Shown: positions 20,048-30,759 of the stretch, one piece after another | How the letters are laid out: each line of letters begins with the position of its first letter | How positions within the stretch are numbered: position 1 is the first letter of the stretch | Origin: Yarrowia lipolytica | Lineage: Eukaryota > Ascomycota > Dipodascomycetes > Dipodascales | NCBI RefSeq assembly: GCF_001761485.1 | Contig: NC_090770.1 | Coordinates: 310,001-374,000 of the forward strand | Direction: 5' to 3' | DNA: 64,000 nucleotides | Program-made: the position numbers and the translations under genes | Notes under the pieces: model-generated | The model's input: only the letters and a program-made list of their open reading frames with translations | Database searches by the model: none | Told to the model about the DNA's origin: nothing

Positions 20048-21667
20048 ATGATACCCACCAACAATCGGCTTCGACCAGGCATGGGGAAAAACATCATTCT
20101 CTGCCTGGATGGCACGTCCAACAGTTTCGGAGCAGGTCCCGAAACCAACGTCCTCAAGCTGTTCCGCATGCTCGAAAAGGACTCACCCAACCAATTGGTT
20201 TATTACCAGCCCGGAATCGGAACCCACATCACCGTCGACCTGCCCAAAACCATCTGGTCAGCAGCATACTCATACGCAGAAAAAATTGTCGACATTGGAA
20301 TAGCCTGGTCCCTTGATGCACACATTATTGCCGCCTACATGTTCTTGATGAAACACCATTGCCATGGCGACCGGATATACCTGTACGGCTTCTCAAGAGG
20401 TGCCTTCACCGCTCGAATCCTCGCAGGTATGCTGGACCGAGTCGGATTATTGTCTCCAGGCCAGAACGAACTGGTACCTTGCGCGTGGGAAATCTACAAG
20501 ACGTGGGAAGCAGCTGGTCAGCCTATGGAAGACAAGACGTCCAACCTGGCATGCTCTTTCAAGTCGACATTCAGTGTCCCTTCTGTGTGCGTCTACTTCA
20601 TGGGTTTGTGGGACTCCATCAACAGCAGTGGCATTATTCTGGACCGCTCGTTCCCCTACACCTCTTCGGCGGGTATCGTTCACCACATTCGACATGCTGT
20701 CGGCATTGATGAACGACGAGCCAAGTTTAAACAGAACCTCTTTGTCCCTCATTGCTACAACCCAACACTTTTTGGTCCTTCCGGCATATTTGCCGAGCGT
20801 CAGAGCCCTGAACTGACTCCTGAGGCAAGCCCACAGACCAGTATTGTTTCCAGTGTCCGCGTCAGCCCTGTTGAGAGTCGGCAGCATACACCCAAAGGAT
20901 CGATGGTCATACTGAGACACCCTACTTCTCCTGTCCCTATCAGTGCGAGCACACCGGTTCTTGCAAGTGGGTCATCAATTCGAACCACGGCTTCAGGACG
21001 TCGATTTCCTTGCAGCAGCCGTTCAGAACTGTCCCACATGTTCCGTGCTCACTCTGAACAATCTCATATGATTGGGACACAGAAAACACGCCATAGACCG
21101 GAGCGATCAGGAGATCTCGTGGAGTTGTGGTTCCCAGGTGACCATGGTGACGTAGGGGGAGGATGGTTACCTCGAGGGTCACCACATTTGCTCTCTGACA
21201 TTCCTCTGGCGTGGATTCTCTCCGAGAGCGTCAAGTTTAAGGTGATCTTTAAGGAGGGAGTGATTGACGAATTTCGAAACAACCATGATCCCGAAGAGTG
21301 TCTTATTGCACCCATGCACGACTCTCTAAATCTCTTTCGACGTCAGGGAGAAAACGGTCGTGGAGAAGATCCTTGGTGGAGACCGTGGTTCTGGTGGTTT
21401 CTTGAAACCATGCCGGTCGCTTACCGGGTTGAGAACGAGGAAGAGAAATGGACAAGGGTTGCAGTTCCCAATTACGGTCGGGCACGGACCATTCCTATGG
21501 GTGCCAAATTTCATTGGAGTGTGGCTTGGAGAATGAGGTTGGTTGACGGATATCGTCCGTTTGATCGTTCAGAGGATGATGACGGTTCCAGTGTGACTGG
21601 CGGTGGAAGTAGCAGTGACGAATACGGTGCTATTCCCGATGACTTTGACTGTCATGATGGTTGCTAG
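20048..21667 (+). CDS. DUF2235 alpha/beta-hydrolase (Tle1-like phospholipase family)
   Basis: From ATG 20048 the product is 539 residues; an in-frame ATG at 19826 would add 74 residues with a hydrophobic patch. The DUF2235 start is KNIILCLDGTSNSFG, followed by TNVLKLFRML, the YYQPGIGT block and the nucleophile elbow GFSRGAFTAR (Ser116). Later blocks include VPSVCVYFMGLWDSI and WFPGDHGDVGGGW, the usual Asp/His-bearing segment. The family covers bacterial phospholipase effectors and uncharacterised fungal enzymes. A long Ser/Pro/Thr-rich insertion at about residues 255-345 splits the domain and looks disordered. Substrate is unknown; a lipid ester is a reasonable guess. Start site is the main uncertainty. 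Confidence 0.8.
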   Translation: MIPTNNRLRPGMGKNIILCLDGTSNSFGAGPETNVLKLFRMLEKDSPNQLVYYQPGIGTHITVDLPKTIWSAAYSYAEKIVDIGIAWSLDAHIIAAYMFLMKHHCHGDRIYLYGFSRGAFTARILAGMLDRVGLLSPGQNELVPCAWEIYKTWEAAGQPMEDKTSNLACSFKSTFSVPSVCVYFMGLWDSINSSGIILDRSFPYTSSAGIVHHIRHAVGIDERRAKFKQNLFVPHCYNPTLFGPSGIFAERQSPELTPEASPQTSIVSSVRVSPVESRQHTPKGSMVILRHPTSPVPISASTPVLASGSSIRTTASGRRFPCSSRSELSHMFRAHSEQSHMIGTQKTRHRPERSGDLVELWFPGDHGDVGGGWLPRGSPHLLSDIPLAWILSESVKFKVIFKEGVIDEFRNNHDPEECLIAPMHDSLNLFRRQGENGRGEDPWWRPWFWWFLETMPVAYRVENEEEKWTRVAVPNYGRARTIPMGAKFHWSVAWRMRLVDGYRPFDRSEDDDGSSVTGGGSSSDEYGAIPDDFDCHDGC

Positions 21668-22249
21668 GATGTAGTTTTATATCCTGTAGTATTTATATTT
21701 CTTGTGTCAATTTACTTGTACTGGGTACTGTGTCAAAGTCCCCCGTAAGAATCGAACCCCCGACCGTTGGGACGCGATTAAGGTTGTCGCTTTGTATGGG
21801 GTCGGAACAAAGCAGGCAGCAATGCACTGTGAAATCAGCCAACCAAAAGCGAAACGATAATGCGGCCGAGGGAGTGCATTCAATTCGGTCAATTCGACAA
21901 ACAGGAGACATCTGGCCGGTTTGATGGGATAATTGGCCGATTATTCTCGATTAAGTAAGCAAACTCGTCGAGATTTGTGCATTTTTGGCCTTGTTTGGCA
22001 ACTCGTCATTTTGCCAATCCATACACCGACTGCAGCTTTAGAGATGGCCTTACCTCCCAATGGCTTTTGGAGTTCTCCCAATGGTCAAACAAATTAAGGT
22101 TTTCAGGGTAGGGGCTCGGGTGGACCAATCACAGTGGCGAAATATGCGCTGCGAGGGAGTTTTTGCAAAAGCTAACATTTGCACGTAAGGTCCCAAGTCA
22201 AGCACACACCACACTTCAACCTCTCTTGACACTCACCCTCGACTGAACA
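21668..22249. other. Spacer with a tRNA T-arm-like fragment
   Basis: At about 21739-21773 the minus strand carries GGGGGTTCGATTCTTACGG, a good B-box with flanking G/C arms but no complete cloverleaf. The rest is RIP1 promoter DNA. Confidence 0.5.
21739..21773 (-). other. B-box-like tRNA fragment
   Basis: GGTCGGGGGTTCGATTC resembles a tRNA T arm. No D arm or acceptor pairing could be found at the proper distance, so a relic or extra TFIIIC site is likely. Confidence 0.3.
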
Positions 22250-22927
22250 ATGAGCCTGCTTCGAACCGCCGCCCAGGCCGTCAAGGCCCCCAAGGCCTAC
22301 ACTCCTCTTGTGGCCGCAAAGGCCTTTGCTCAGACCCGATCTGTCTCTTCACAGCCCATTGGTGGCAAGTCCACATACAAGATCCCCGACTTCACTCCTT
22401 ACCTCAAGAAGGACCGAAACACAGATGCCAACCGTCTCTTCTCCTACTTCATGATTGGATCGTTTGGCATGCTCTCCGCTGCCGGCGCCAAGGCCACCGT
22501 CCAGGACTTCCTTTCCAACATGTCTGCTTCCGCTGACGTTCTGGCCATGGCCAAGGTCGAGGTCAAGCTCGGTGCCATTCCCCTCGGTAAGAACGTCATC
22601 ATCAAGTGGCGAGGAAAGCCCATTTTCATCCGACACCGAACCTCCGAAGAGATTGAAGAGGCCAACGAGGTCAACGTTGCTACCCTGCGAGACCCCCAGA
22701 CTGACGACGAGCGAGTGCAGAAGCCCGAGTGGCTGGTCATGATCGGAGTCTGCACCCATCTGGGTTGTGTGCCCATTGGTGAGGCTGGAGACTTTGGCGG
22801 CTGGTTCTGCCCCTGCCACGGATCCCATTACGACATTTCCGGCCGAATCCGACGAGGCCCCGCTCCTCTCAACCTCGAGATTCCCGAGTACGACTTTGCT
22901 GACGCCGAGACTCTGGTCATTGGTTAA
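22250..22927 (+). CDS. RIP1: Rieske iron-sulfur subunit of cytochrome bc1 complex
   Basis: A 225-residue precursor. Residues 1-30 form a mitochondrial presequence rich in Ala, Lys and Arg. A single membrane helix lies at about 62-85 ([18 protein letters not shown]), followed by the flexible hinge and the head domain. The 2Fe-2S ligands are in CTHLGC (Cys168, His170) and CPCHGSH (Cys187, His190), with Cys173 and Cys189 placed for the structural disulfide. The protein transfers electrons from ubiquinol to cytochrome c1 in complex III. Length is near the yeast protein (215 aa). It is intronless with strong codon bias. Confidence 0.97.
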   Translation: MSLLRTAAQAVKAPKAYTPLVAAKAFAQTRSVSSQPIGGKSTYKIPDFTPYLKKDRNTDANRLFSYFMIGSFGMLSAAGAKATVQDFLSNMSASADVLAMAKVEVKLGAIPLGKNVIIKWRGKPIFIRHRTSEEIEEANEVNVATLRDPQTDDERVQKPEWLVMIGVCTHLGCVPIGEAGDFGGWFCPCHGSHYDISGRIRRGPAPLNLEIPEYDFADAETLVIG

Positions 22928-24498
22928 GGGATATAAAAGTGCATGCACGAGAGTGTAATAAATTTATAATCGAACGACTGACAGGCCAGTGCGATCCACG
23001 AGTCTGGCCGGTGACACGAGCACCATGTAGATAACACGACGACAAATGACGGTGACAAGAGCATGGGCGGAGTTTGACTGATGGAGGATGTAGATCTGGA
23101 TTTCCGCTGGGATGTCAGTATGAAATGCTGAAATTCTACCGAGTGTCCTCGTTATCGTGTGGTATCTGCTATATCTGCAAAGGCCATGCTGGTGTGTTGT
23201 GGTTATCGTGTGTGGAGTGTAGATGTTGGGTTTCGCTGTTACCATGTGAATGTGGTAGAGGGATCGCTGATAAAAGTATATAAGGGGATGCTAAGTTGCA
23301 CAATCGTCCATCTCATTTTCTTCACATTATCGAGATTCCGTCTCTACCACCATGACCGCCATCGCCACCATCTTAAAGTCCCATTCCTGACATCACCCAT
23401 GACCTGCTGATTCAGAGTTGCGTCTCAAGAACCATTGGTCACTGGGAGGTTGTCTGACCAAATAAAGTTGCGGAACAACACAACATGGGAGGAAAAACAC
23501 GAGAGGAGCTGAGCGGGACGTCGTTCGAGAGGACAGGAGCGTTGACTTATCTGTTTGGAACGGTTGTGAATGTTGTCTGCATCGCAGTTTTAGTCTTCCA
23601 GTCCAGTGTCTTTCTCAATGACGTCATCGTCTCGTCCATCCGGCTGCAAACATAGGGGGTAATCCATGTTCGGCTATCAAGATTAGGACGTTGGGCTTGT
23701 CACATTAGAAGCAACTTAATTTGACTGGGAAATGGAGTGACAAAATAAAATGAAGTTAGAGGAGGCAGTTGGAGAGCTGGAGATGGAGCAATGAGGTGAG
23801 ACCGAAAGACGAAAGACGGAAGAAAAAAAGAAAAAAACAGAATGACGAAATGAGAAGAAAAGTTATATTTCCAATCTTTCTTGAATTGATTCTTGGCGGT
23901 AATCGTCGTAAATTCATCGCTCTCATCGGTTGCCTCACATTACACACTCTGAATGGGTTCACTATGTTCAGTCAATGAACCCCAACTGAGTAAGTGCAGA
24001 CTTTGAAGATGCTTGCAACGGCTTCCTCCAGTTCTTTGAACCAACCGCGGAAGGAAGATGTTCTTCGTGCGTTTACAGTACTTGTACTTTTCAGCACCTC
24101 TCTAAAAGTACATCATACTGTTTTTTGTTTTTTTCTGCATCCAAACGTCCAATAGGCCTAAGTAATTACATAGTTTACTTGGAATCAGACCAACTAAAAA
24201 AACTCCATTTACTTCACCAGAAACAAGACTGGCTGGAAGAGAAGTATCGTATATTGTGAAGACAGCAAGACTCACTTGAAAACCGATGCTTGTGAGAACA
24301 GGCAAAACGCGAGTAATAACATGTACGTACCGTAAAAACATCCCTGATACCTCGCACGGTTCCATCACGTTCACACCCAACGCACCAAAACACCTACACT
24401 TGCACCCATCTACATCCCCATATCAAATGCCAATATTAATGTATATATACCGGGTTCCCATTCCATCCTTTTACGTGCGAGTGAACACCTCTACACCC
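22928..24498. other. Spacer with an orphan promoter-like block
   Basis: At 23276-23392 a GTATATAAGG TATA box, a C/T-rich leader and ACCACCATG follow in order, but the ATG opens only 12 codons. A purine-rich block is at 23800-23860. No gene is supported. Confidence 0.5.
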
Positions 24499-25146
24499 CT
24501 AATCAATCTCAATGGCCACAGCAGAGCCCTCCACAGAGTCCTCAGGAACAGGGGTGCTGGTGGCTGTGCTTGCTCTCACCGGCGTAGAAGTTCCAGTGCC
24601 GGCATTGGATCCTGCCGATGCCCCGGCGCCGCTGGGCTTGAAGAAGTTGGTTAGCGAAATGTTGCCTGTAGGCTCCTTGGGCACCTGGACCCCTCGAGAC
24701 TGAAGTGATCGCGCAGGAATGGTTCTGGGGATGATGTCCTGCAGAAACTCGAGCTTGGGGTTCTTAGCTATCGCCTCGGCCACGTCCTTGTACGCCAACG
24801 TCTTTCGCTGGTCCATTCGAGCCATGAGACCAGCCTGTTCCGACAGGTACCGCACAAAGTCCTGGGTGGCCGCGTTGATGGCGGCATAGGCGGCCACAGA
24901 CACGAGCGACACGTCATCGTCCTGGTTGACGATTCGCTTGGTTCTTGCTAGAGGCAGCTTGATGTTTGGAGTCTTGTCGGCGGCAGTTGTTGGTGTTTCT
25001 GTGGACGCTCCGGATTCTTTGATTTGCGCGTTGTTTTCTTCTTCCTGGGCCTCGTGAGTGTCCACGGTCTCCTCCACGGTCTCCTCCACGGTCTCCTCCA
25101 CGGTCTCCACCTCCTCGCTATCTCTCATTTCCACGTCCTGGCTCAT
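24499..25146 (-). CDS. Histone-fold protein of the Dpb3/Dls1 (CHRAC/Pol epsilon) type
   Basis: A 215-residue protein. Residues 1-60 are acidic with a tandem VEET repeat (from a 12-bp DNA repeat). The histone fold spans about 62-142: IKLPLARTKRIVNQD, the helix VAAYAAINAATQDFV and LAYKDVAEAIAK...LEFLQDIIP, which match Dpb3 of DNA polymerase epsilon and Dls1 of the ISW2/CHRAC complex. Such proteins pair with Dpb4 to bind DNA. The tail (150-215) is Ser/Thr/Gly-rich and contains NISLTNFFK at 162-170, which resembles a PCNA-interacting box. Whether it serves the polymerase or the remodeller cannot be decided from sequence; one protein may do both. Confidence 0.75.
   Translation of the reverse strand: MSQDVEMRDSEEVETVEETVEETVEETVDTHEAQEEENNAQIKESGASTETPTTAADKTPNIKLPLARTKRIVNQDDDVSLVSVAAYAAINAATQDFVRYLSEQAGLMARMDQRKTLAYKDVAEAIAKNPKLEFLQDIIPRTIPARSLQSRGVQVPKEPTGNISLTNFFKPSGAGASAGSNAGTGTSTPVRASTATSTPVPEDSVEGSAVAIEID
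25060..25108. repeat. 12-bp minisatellite inside the histone-fold gene
   Basis: Four copies of CTCCACGGTCTC encode the repeated VEET residues of the acidic N-terminus. Confidence 0.9.
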
Positions 25147-25522
25147 CTTCGTAATGTTCGTATTAGTTGGAACTGATGCGTTTGGCTTTATGGCTGATCG
25201 TGCTGCATGACGTGTTGGCGTAGGTAATCACGTACAGTTGGGAATCGAAATTGATTTTCCAAATGTCTTCAATAGGTGGGAGATCTAATATCTATATATA
25301 TTCGGGAAACGTGTTTGTGTAACTTGTATCTGCCCCAGCACACGACCAATGTCGTGATTTCTCAATCTGCAAATATATAAACAGCTCCATTATTCCCACT
25401 TTTATTTTTGTTCTACTTTACACTCTTACTTGCAGTCTCACTCAATCTCTACGTTTCAGCCACCACATCAAAGTTCATGCATAGACAACTATCAATCTAC
25501 AAGTTCGACTATCACGGCCAAA
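25147..25522. promoter_or_regulatory. Divergent promoter, histone-fold gene / CLC gene
   Basis: A TATATAA at 25374-25380 lies about 143 bp before the CLC start codon. A second AT element ATCTATATATATTC is at about 25290-25304. Confidence 0.5.
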
Positions 25523-27877
25523 ATGACCAGAAGGTGAGTACCATGCGCACAAAACGGCTCACCCGACTCAAGCTAACATAGACGTTCGGTGAACATCTCG
25601 GACGTGACGGAGGTCAGAAGATATGAGGACTTCTCGACCATCGACTGGGTAGATGTGGCTGCCAGAGAAAACATGCTGCGATGCCTGACGATTGAAAAGT
25701 TCCGACCGGCGTCCCGAGTCGCAGCAGGGTCAAGCGACACCCGAGGACGAATTCGACACAAGCTCTATGAGGTCTACACGGCAGCTCAATCATGGCTGGT
25801 ACTGGCCCTCATCGGTATGGCTATCGGAGCTATAGCAGCCGTGCTCAACATTTCGACCGAGTGGCTCGCCGACCTCAAAACGGGCTACTGCTCTACAGGA
25901 TTCTATCTGAATGAAGACTTTTGCTGCTGGGGCACCGAGGGAGACCACTGTCCGGCATGGCAGTCCTGGACTGGCTTTGGACTGCTCAATTACTTTGTCT
26001 ATGTGGGATTTGCTGCCGGATTTGCCGCCCTGGCGGCCTTCCTCGTCAAGACCTACGCACCTTACGCTGCTGGCTCAGGCATTTCAGAAATCAAGTGCAT
26101 TGTTGCTGGTTTCGTCATGCAGGGTTTTCTAGGCCCCTGGACCTTGCTGCTCAAGTCAATTGGCCTTCCTCTGGCCATTGCGTCTGGTCTGTCCGTCGGA
26201 AAAGAGGGGCCCAGTGTCCACTACGCCGTTTGTGCCGGCCACGTGATTGCCTCGCTCTTTGGACGGTACCGAAACTCCAAATCGAAAATGAGAGAAATAT
26301 ACTCGGCCTGTACGGCTGCAGGTGTGGCTGTGGCGTTTGGCTCGCCTATTGGAGGCGTGCTATTCTCTCTCGAAGAAATCACCAGCAACTTCCAGATGAA
26401 AACCATGTGGCGATCGTACTTTTGTGCTCTGGTAGCCACAGGTGTGCTGGCAGCGTTCAACCCCTTCCGAACTGGCCAGCTCGTCATGTTCCAGGTCAAG
26501 TACGACCGGGACTGGCACTTTTTCGAAATCTTCTTCTTCTCCATCATTGGAGTCTTTGGAGGTATGTACGGAATCTTTGTCAGCAAATGGAACCTGAGAG
26601 TCCAGTCGTTCCGAAAGCGATACCTCGGCAAGTACGCAGTCAAGGAAGCTACTCTCTTAGCGTCCCTGACCGCTCTAATCTGCTACTCCAACGAGTTTTT
26701 GCGCCTTGATATGACTGCTGCTATGGAAAACCTGTTCCACGAATGTGAGAATGGATGGGAGAAGTACCACGATCTCTGCCAGCCCGACCGACAGGGTTTG
26801 ACCATGCTGCTATCTCTCCTGGCTGCCTGCGTCATCCGAACATTCCTGGTTATTATCTCATACGGCTGCAAGGTGCCTGCTGGTATCTTTGTGCCCTCCA
26901 TGGCCGTTGGAGCTACCTTTGGACGACTGATTGGAAACATTGTACAGTACTGGCAGCAGGCACGGCCCGACTCTATCATTTTCAGCCAATGTGTCGTTGA
27001 CCAGCCTTGCATCACTCCTGGCGCGTACGCCTTCCTTGGTGCTGCCGCTGCATTGTCTGGAATCACCAACATTTTCGTGACCGTCGTGGTCATCATGTTT
27101 GAGCTCACTGGTGCGTTGACATACATTCTGCCTACCATGATTGTTGTTGGAATCACCAAGGCTATCTCTGATCGGTTTGGCAAGGGAGGTATCGCTGACC
27201 AGATGATTTGGTTCAACGGCTTCCCATTCATTGACAATAAGGAGGAGCATGCCTTCAACGCACCCGTCTCAAAGGCAATGCAGAAAAATGCCGTCTACTT
27301 CACCTACGACAGCATCACTCTCAAGGAGGTCGAGACTCTGCTCGAATCGAACCCCTTCCAGGGCTACCCGGTGGTTGAATCCAGCAAGGAGGACCCTCCC
27401 ATGCTAGTGGGATACATTGCCAAGGAGGAGATTGTTCGGTTGATTGCAAAGTTCAAGGCTCTGAACCGCGACATTCATTCATCGGAGCTCGGACAGGTCC
27501 AATGCTACTTTGGAGAGATTCCCGAGTCTGCTAGACAGTCATCGCAAGCATTCATCGACATGAGACCAAGTATCAACACATGCCCGCTGACAGTGGCACC
27601 ACTAGCTCCGCTTGAAAACGTGACGTCAATCTTCCTGCAGATGGGCCCTAAGGTGGTGTTGGTAGTCAAGGAAGGACGTTTGGTGGGTCTTATCTCCCGA
27701 AAGGATGTGCTCAAATATCAATTCATCACTGAACGACAACACAATCACCACACTCGACTGCAAACACAACAGTACAATGAGCAGCTCGAAGAACGAGTAT
27801 GGAAGCTGCTCAATCAGGCAGGAGACTACATTAACCACGGTCTCGCAAAGATCAAGGGATACGTCCTGAGGAGGTAA
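25523..27877 (+). CDS. GEF1: CLC-family chloride transporter (Gef1-like), one intron
   Basis: Exon 1 is 25523-25533 (only 11 nt, MTR plus two bases), the intron 25534-25581 has GTGAGT and CTAACATAG, and exon 2 is 25582-27877. The 768-residue protein shows the CLC selectivity motifs GSGISEIK, GKEGPSVH (gating Glu) and GIFVPSMAVGATFGR. The block IGGVLFSLEEI includes the Glu at the position of the proton glutamate, so it is probably a chloride/proton exchanger and not a passive channel. About 11-12 membrane segments lie at 70-540, followed by two CBS domains (about 570-640 and 690-745). Yeast Gef1 (779 aa) works in Golgi/endosomal acidification and supplies chloride for copper loading. Length and order agree. 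Confidence 0.9.
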
Positions 27878-28561
27878 TTAGAGCGAACTTCCACACAAAA
27901 TTTAATGACGATATGATGACGTATAGACAGAATGGATAAGTACAAGGAAGAACTTGTACTCGTAACTTGTAGCTAAATTGAAACAAAAGGGACTATCTAT
28001 GTACATACTCTACGTAGGATGGAAACTACGTGACAGTTTCTACAAATACAAGGGAGGGGGTATCACAATACAAATGGAGAGGCGTAACGTCGAACAGGGA
28101 GAAGCATTCAAACATGAAACAAGTCGCTAAAGATTCGTTTGGCTGTCAAAAAGTCGCTCTGTTTTCTTCGGTGTTGCGCTCATGGACTGAAAGGAAAAAG
28201 ACATGTGACAAGGCGGGGATCTCGGAGGCCTCTCGTGGTTTGTGTTCTCGTAAATCTTGCTTGCTCGCAAAAGGTCGCAATCTACTGGGTCGCTCCAGCA
28301 GGGGTCGGCTGCTCGTCGGGTAAAAATCATTGGTGATACATTTTTGGGCGTAAACTATTTCATCGTAAGAAAAGGAGTGCAGGCAGGGCAAATAGAGTCG
28401 AATCGGATGGAATCGAACAGCATAGTAATCGAATAATAGCCAAACGGCGGACGTCGGACTTACAAGTTGTATGTACTTCGGTGGGAACAGCTTCAGGCGG
28501 ACTTTCGTAAATCTGTGTCTGTTTCTGTGTTGGGGGGTCAGCGGGAGTGTCAACGCACCGC
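27878..28561. other. Convergent spacer
   Basis: Lies between the CLC and SR-protein 3' ends. No domain-bearing frame or RNA was recognised. Confidence 0.5.
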
Positions 28562-30007
28562 TTAAGATCGGTAGTCGTCTCCGGCTCCGTACTCACCTCG
28601 GAACTCCCGCTCTCGTGGGGGAGGTCGGCTGTACCGGTCTCCTCCTCGCTCGCTTCGATCTCGGTAGGAGTCCCGGGGCTCTCGCATGTCTCGGGAGTCT
28701 CGAGGTGGGGGTCCTCGGTAATCTCGGGAAGGAGGGTATCGCTCTCGATCCCGATCATCGTACCGGCCACCACCGTAGCCACCTCGCTCTCCTCGGTATC
28801 CAGCACCGCCACCAGGGGCGCCGCTACCGGGGAATCGGTCTCGGTCATCATACCGGGGAGGAGGGGGTCGTCGGTAGTAGTCCTCTTCGTATCGACGGTC
28901 GTCGTATCGAGAGGGGGGAGGTCGTCGGTAGTCGTATCGGTCTCGGGAGTATCGATCGTCTCCGTATCGTCCTCCACCTCGGCCACCTCGTCGGGCCTTG
29001 GGAGGTCCAAAGTATCGACCGGGGGTGGGGGTTCGGGCTCGCTTTCGCTTGGCCTTCTCAATGGCAAGAGTCTTGCCAGCAAGCTCATGGCCGTTAAGTT
29101 TGGCCAGAGCCTCGTCGGCGCCCGTAACGTCGGCCATCATGACGAAACCAAAGCCTCGGGACTCGCCAGAGTGGGGGTCCATCATGATCTGGCACTTGAG
29201 AACCTCGCCAAAAGGCTTGAACAGGTCCTCAAGCTCGGTCTCATTGACGTATCGGGACACGCCAGTGACGAAGAGATTGGTGCCCTCGTTCTGGGCGTCA
29301 ACATCGTCGTCGTCATTCAGGGGCTCCTTTGACCGTCGGTCCAGGTCTCTGTCGTCTCTGTCAAAGTCACGTCGGTCGTCTCGACGGTCAAGGTCGTCCC
29401 GGTCGTCCCGTCGGTCGAGATCGTCTCGGTGGTCTCTGTTTTCGTCGTCCCGGTCATCTCGACGGTCGAGGTCGTCTCGGTCTCGCATGCTGTGGTCTCG
29501 GTCGTCGAGCTCTCGGTCGTCGTGGGTGTGCTCAACAGGGGCACCAGCCTCGTCGTCATCACGACGGGGAGACACACTTCGTCTCTCGTAGGTCTGTTCA
29601 GGGGAAGCCGAACGGTCTGTGTTAGTGGATGCGTGTGGGTGGATTGGCGTGATGCACTGGTGCCGAATACAGACACTTGTGGTGGACAGATGCAGACCGA
29701 GCCCAGCACAACCTCATGGCGAACAAAATGGGTAGACAAATATGGGAACAGCTCCAACTGGACCCGTTCTGTGTCCTTGAAACAGGTTCGGCGCAATACA
29801 CCTTTGCAGCGGGCACTTGTCGAGTGTCTCTTCTCTTCTCTTCTCTCATTCTGTCGTTGCGGTTGTGCTAGTATTCTTGTTGGGTGGAGAGCTCAGTATC
29901 TTTGCCAACAGATATAAGATACGGCTTGCGGTTGCTCGTGTGCGACAGTGCACGCCGCCTTGTGCGCTCGCAGGTATCAATTACTCACTGTATTCTTCGT
30001 CGGCCAT
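28562..30007 (-). CDS. Tra2-like SR splicing factor (RRM plus Arg/Asp/Tyr-rich tails), one intron
   Basis: Exon 1 is 30007-29989 (19 nt, MADEEY plus one base), the intron 29988-29617 has GTGAGT and CTAACACAG, and exon 2 is 29616-28562, giving 357 residues. The N-terminal third is an Arg/Asp repeat (DDRDDLDRRDD). The RRM covers about 123-200, with RNP2 LFVTGV and RNP1 RGFGFVMM. Directly after it, RARTPTPGRYFG matches the linker (HTPTPGIYMG) that follows the RRM in Tra2, which is the basis of the call. The C-terminal half is RGG/RDY-rich. It probably binds purine-rich RNA and recruits the spliceosome. Other RD-rich RRM proteins remain possible. The compositional bias generates long antisense frames that are not genes. 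Confidence 0.85.
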
Positions 30008-30249
30008 TTTTCGTGTCTGAATAAGATGTACGAAGGGGTCTTCTGCCCACTGACTTTTACATTTCTGACGGGGGTTACCCGGAAGCCACACCCAACTATA
30101 TACTATACATACACACACACACACACACTGGGTGGGTCTCCTTGGGAGTTGGGTCTCTGGGCTTACGGCCGGGTAACACTGAAATTTGCATGCAGTGCCA
30201 CTATCTCAAAGCTTGAAGTCAGCAGTTTCGCGATCTCGAACTACACAAA
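30008..30249. promoter_or_regulatory. Divergent promoter, SR gene / MRPS12
   Basis: Short shared upstream region holding a (CA)n tract at about 30107-30128. Confidence 0.4.
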
Positions 30250-30759
30250 ATGCTTCGATCTCTGGGAGCTGCCCTCACAAACGCCCGAATGGGCATGGCT
30301 CGTCTGCCCTGGACAGCCTCTGCGCTCCCCAAGCCCACAATGAGCCCCACCCTGGCCGCTCTCACCGTGCGACACAAGACCATCAACCAGATCCAACGAG
30401 ACGGAGGCCGACCTGTGCCTTACCGACGAAAGAAGTCTCCCGATCTCGAGTCGTGCCCTCAGCGAAAGGGCGTTGTTCTGCGAGTTCTGATTCTCAAGCC
30501 CAAGAAGCCCAACTCTGCCCAGCGAAAGGCCGCCCGAGTCCGTCTCAGCAACGGCAAGGTGGTGACCGCCTACATTCCCGGAGAGGGTCACAACGCACAG
30601 GAGCATAGTGTGGTCTACGTCCGAGGAGGCCGAGTCCAGGATACTCCCGGTGTCAAGTACCATCTGATCCGAGGAGCCGGCGATCTCGGAGCTGTGCCCA
30701 ACCGAGCCAGCTCGCGATCCAAGTACGGAACCAAGAAGCCCGCTGCTCCGGGCGCCTAA
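30250..30759 (+). CDS. MRPS12: Mitochondrial small-subunit ribosomal protein uS12m
   Basis: A 169-residue precursor. The first 40 residues form an import presequence ([18 protein letters not shown]). From [12 protein letters not shown] on it is a full bacterial-type S12: [31 protein letters not shown] (decoding-site loop), the [13 protein letters not shown] block and [19 protein letters not shown]. It sits at the decoding centre of the mitochondrial ribosome. Intronless, ATG context ACAAA. Identification is secure. Confidence 0.97.
   Translation: MLRSLGAALTNARMGMARLPWTASALPKPTMSPTLAALTVRHKTINQIQRDGGRPVPYRRKKSPDLESCPQRKGVVLRVLILKPKKPNSAQRKAARVRLSNGKVVTAYIPGEGHNAQEHSVVYVRGGRVQDTPGVKYHLIRGAGDLGAVPNRASSRSKYGTKKPAAPGA

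Noticed and set aside
28360-29332. Several 200-260-codon frames in and around the SR gene
   Set aside because: Low-complexity Arg/Asp/Tyr codons stay open in all frames; only the RRM frame has a domain and splice signals.
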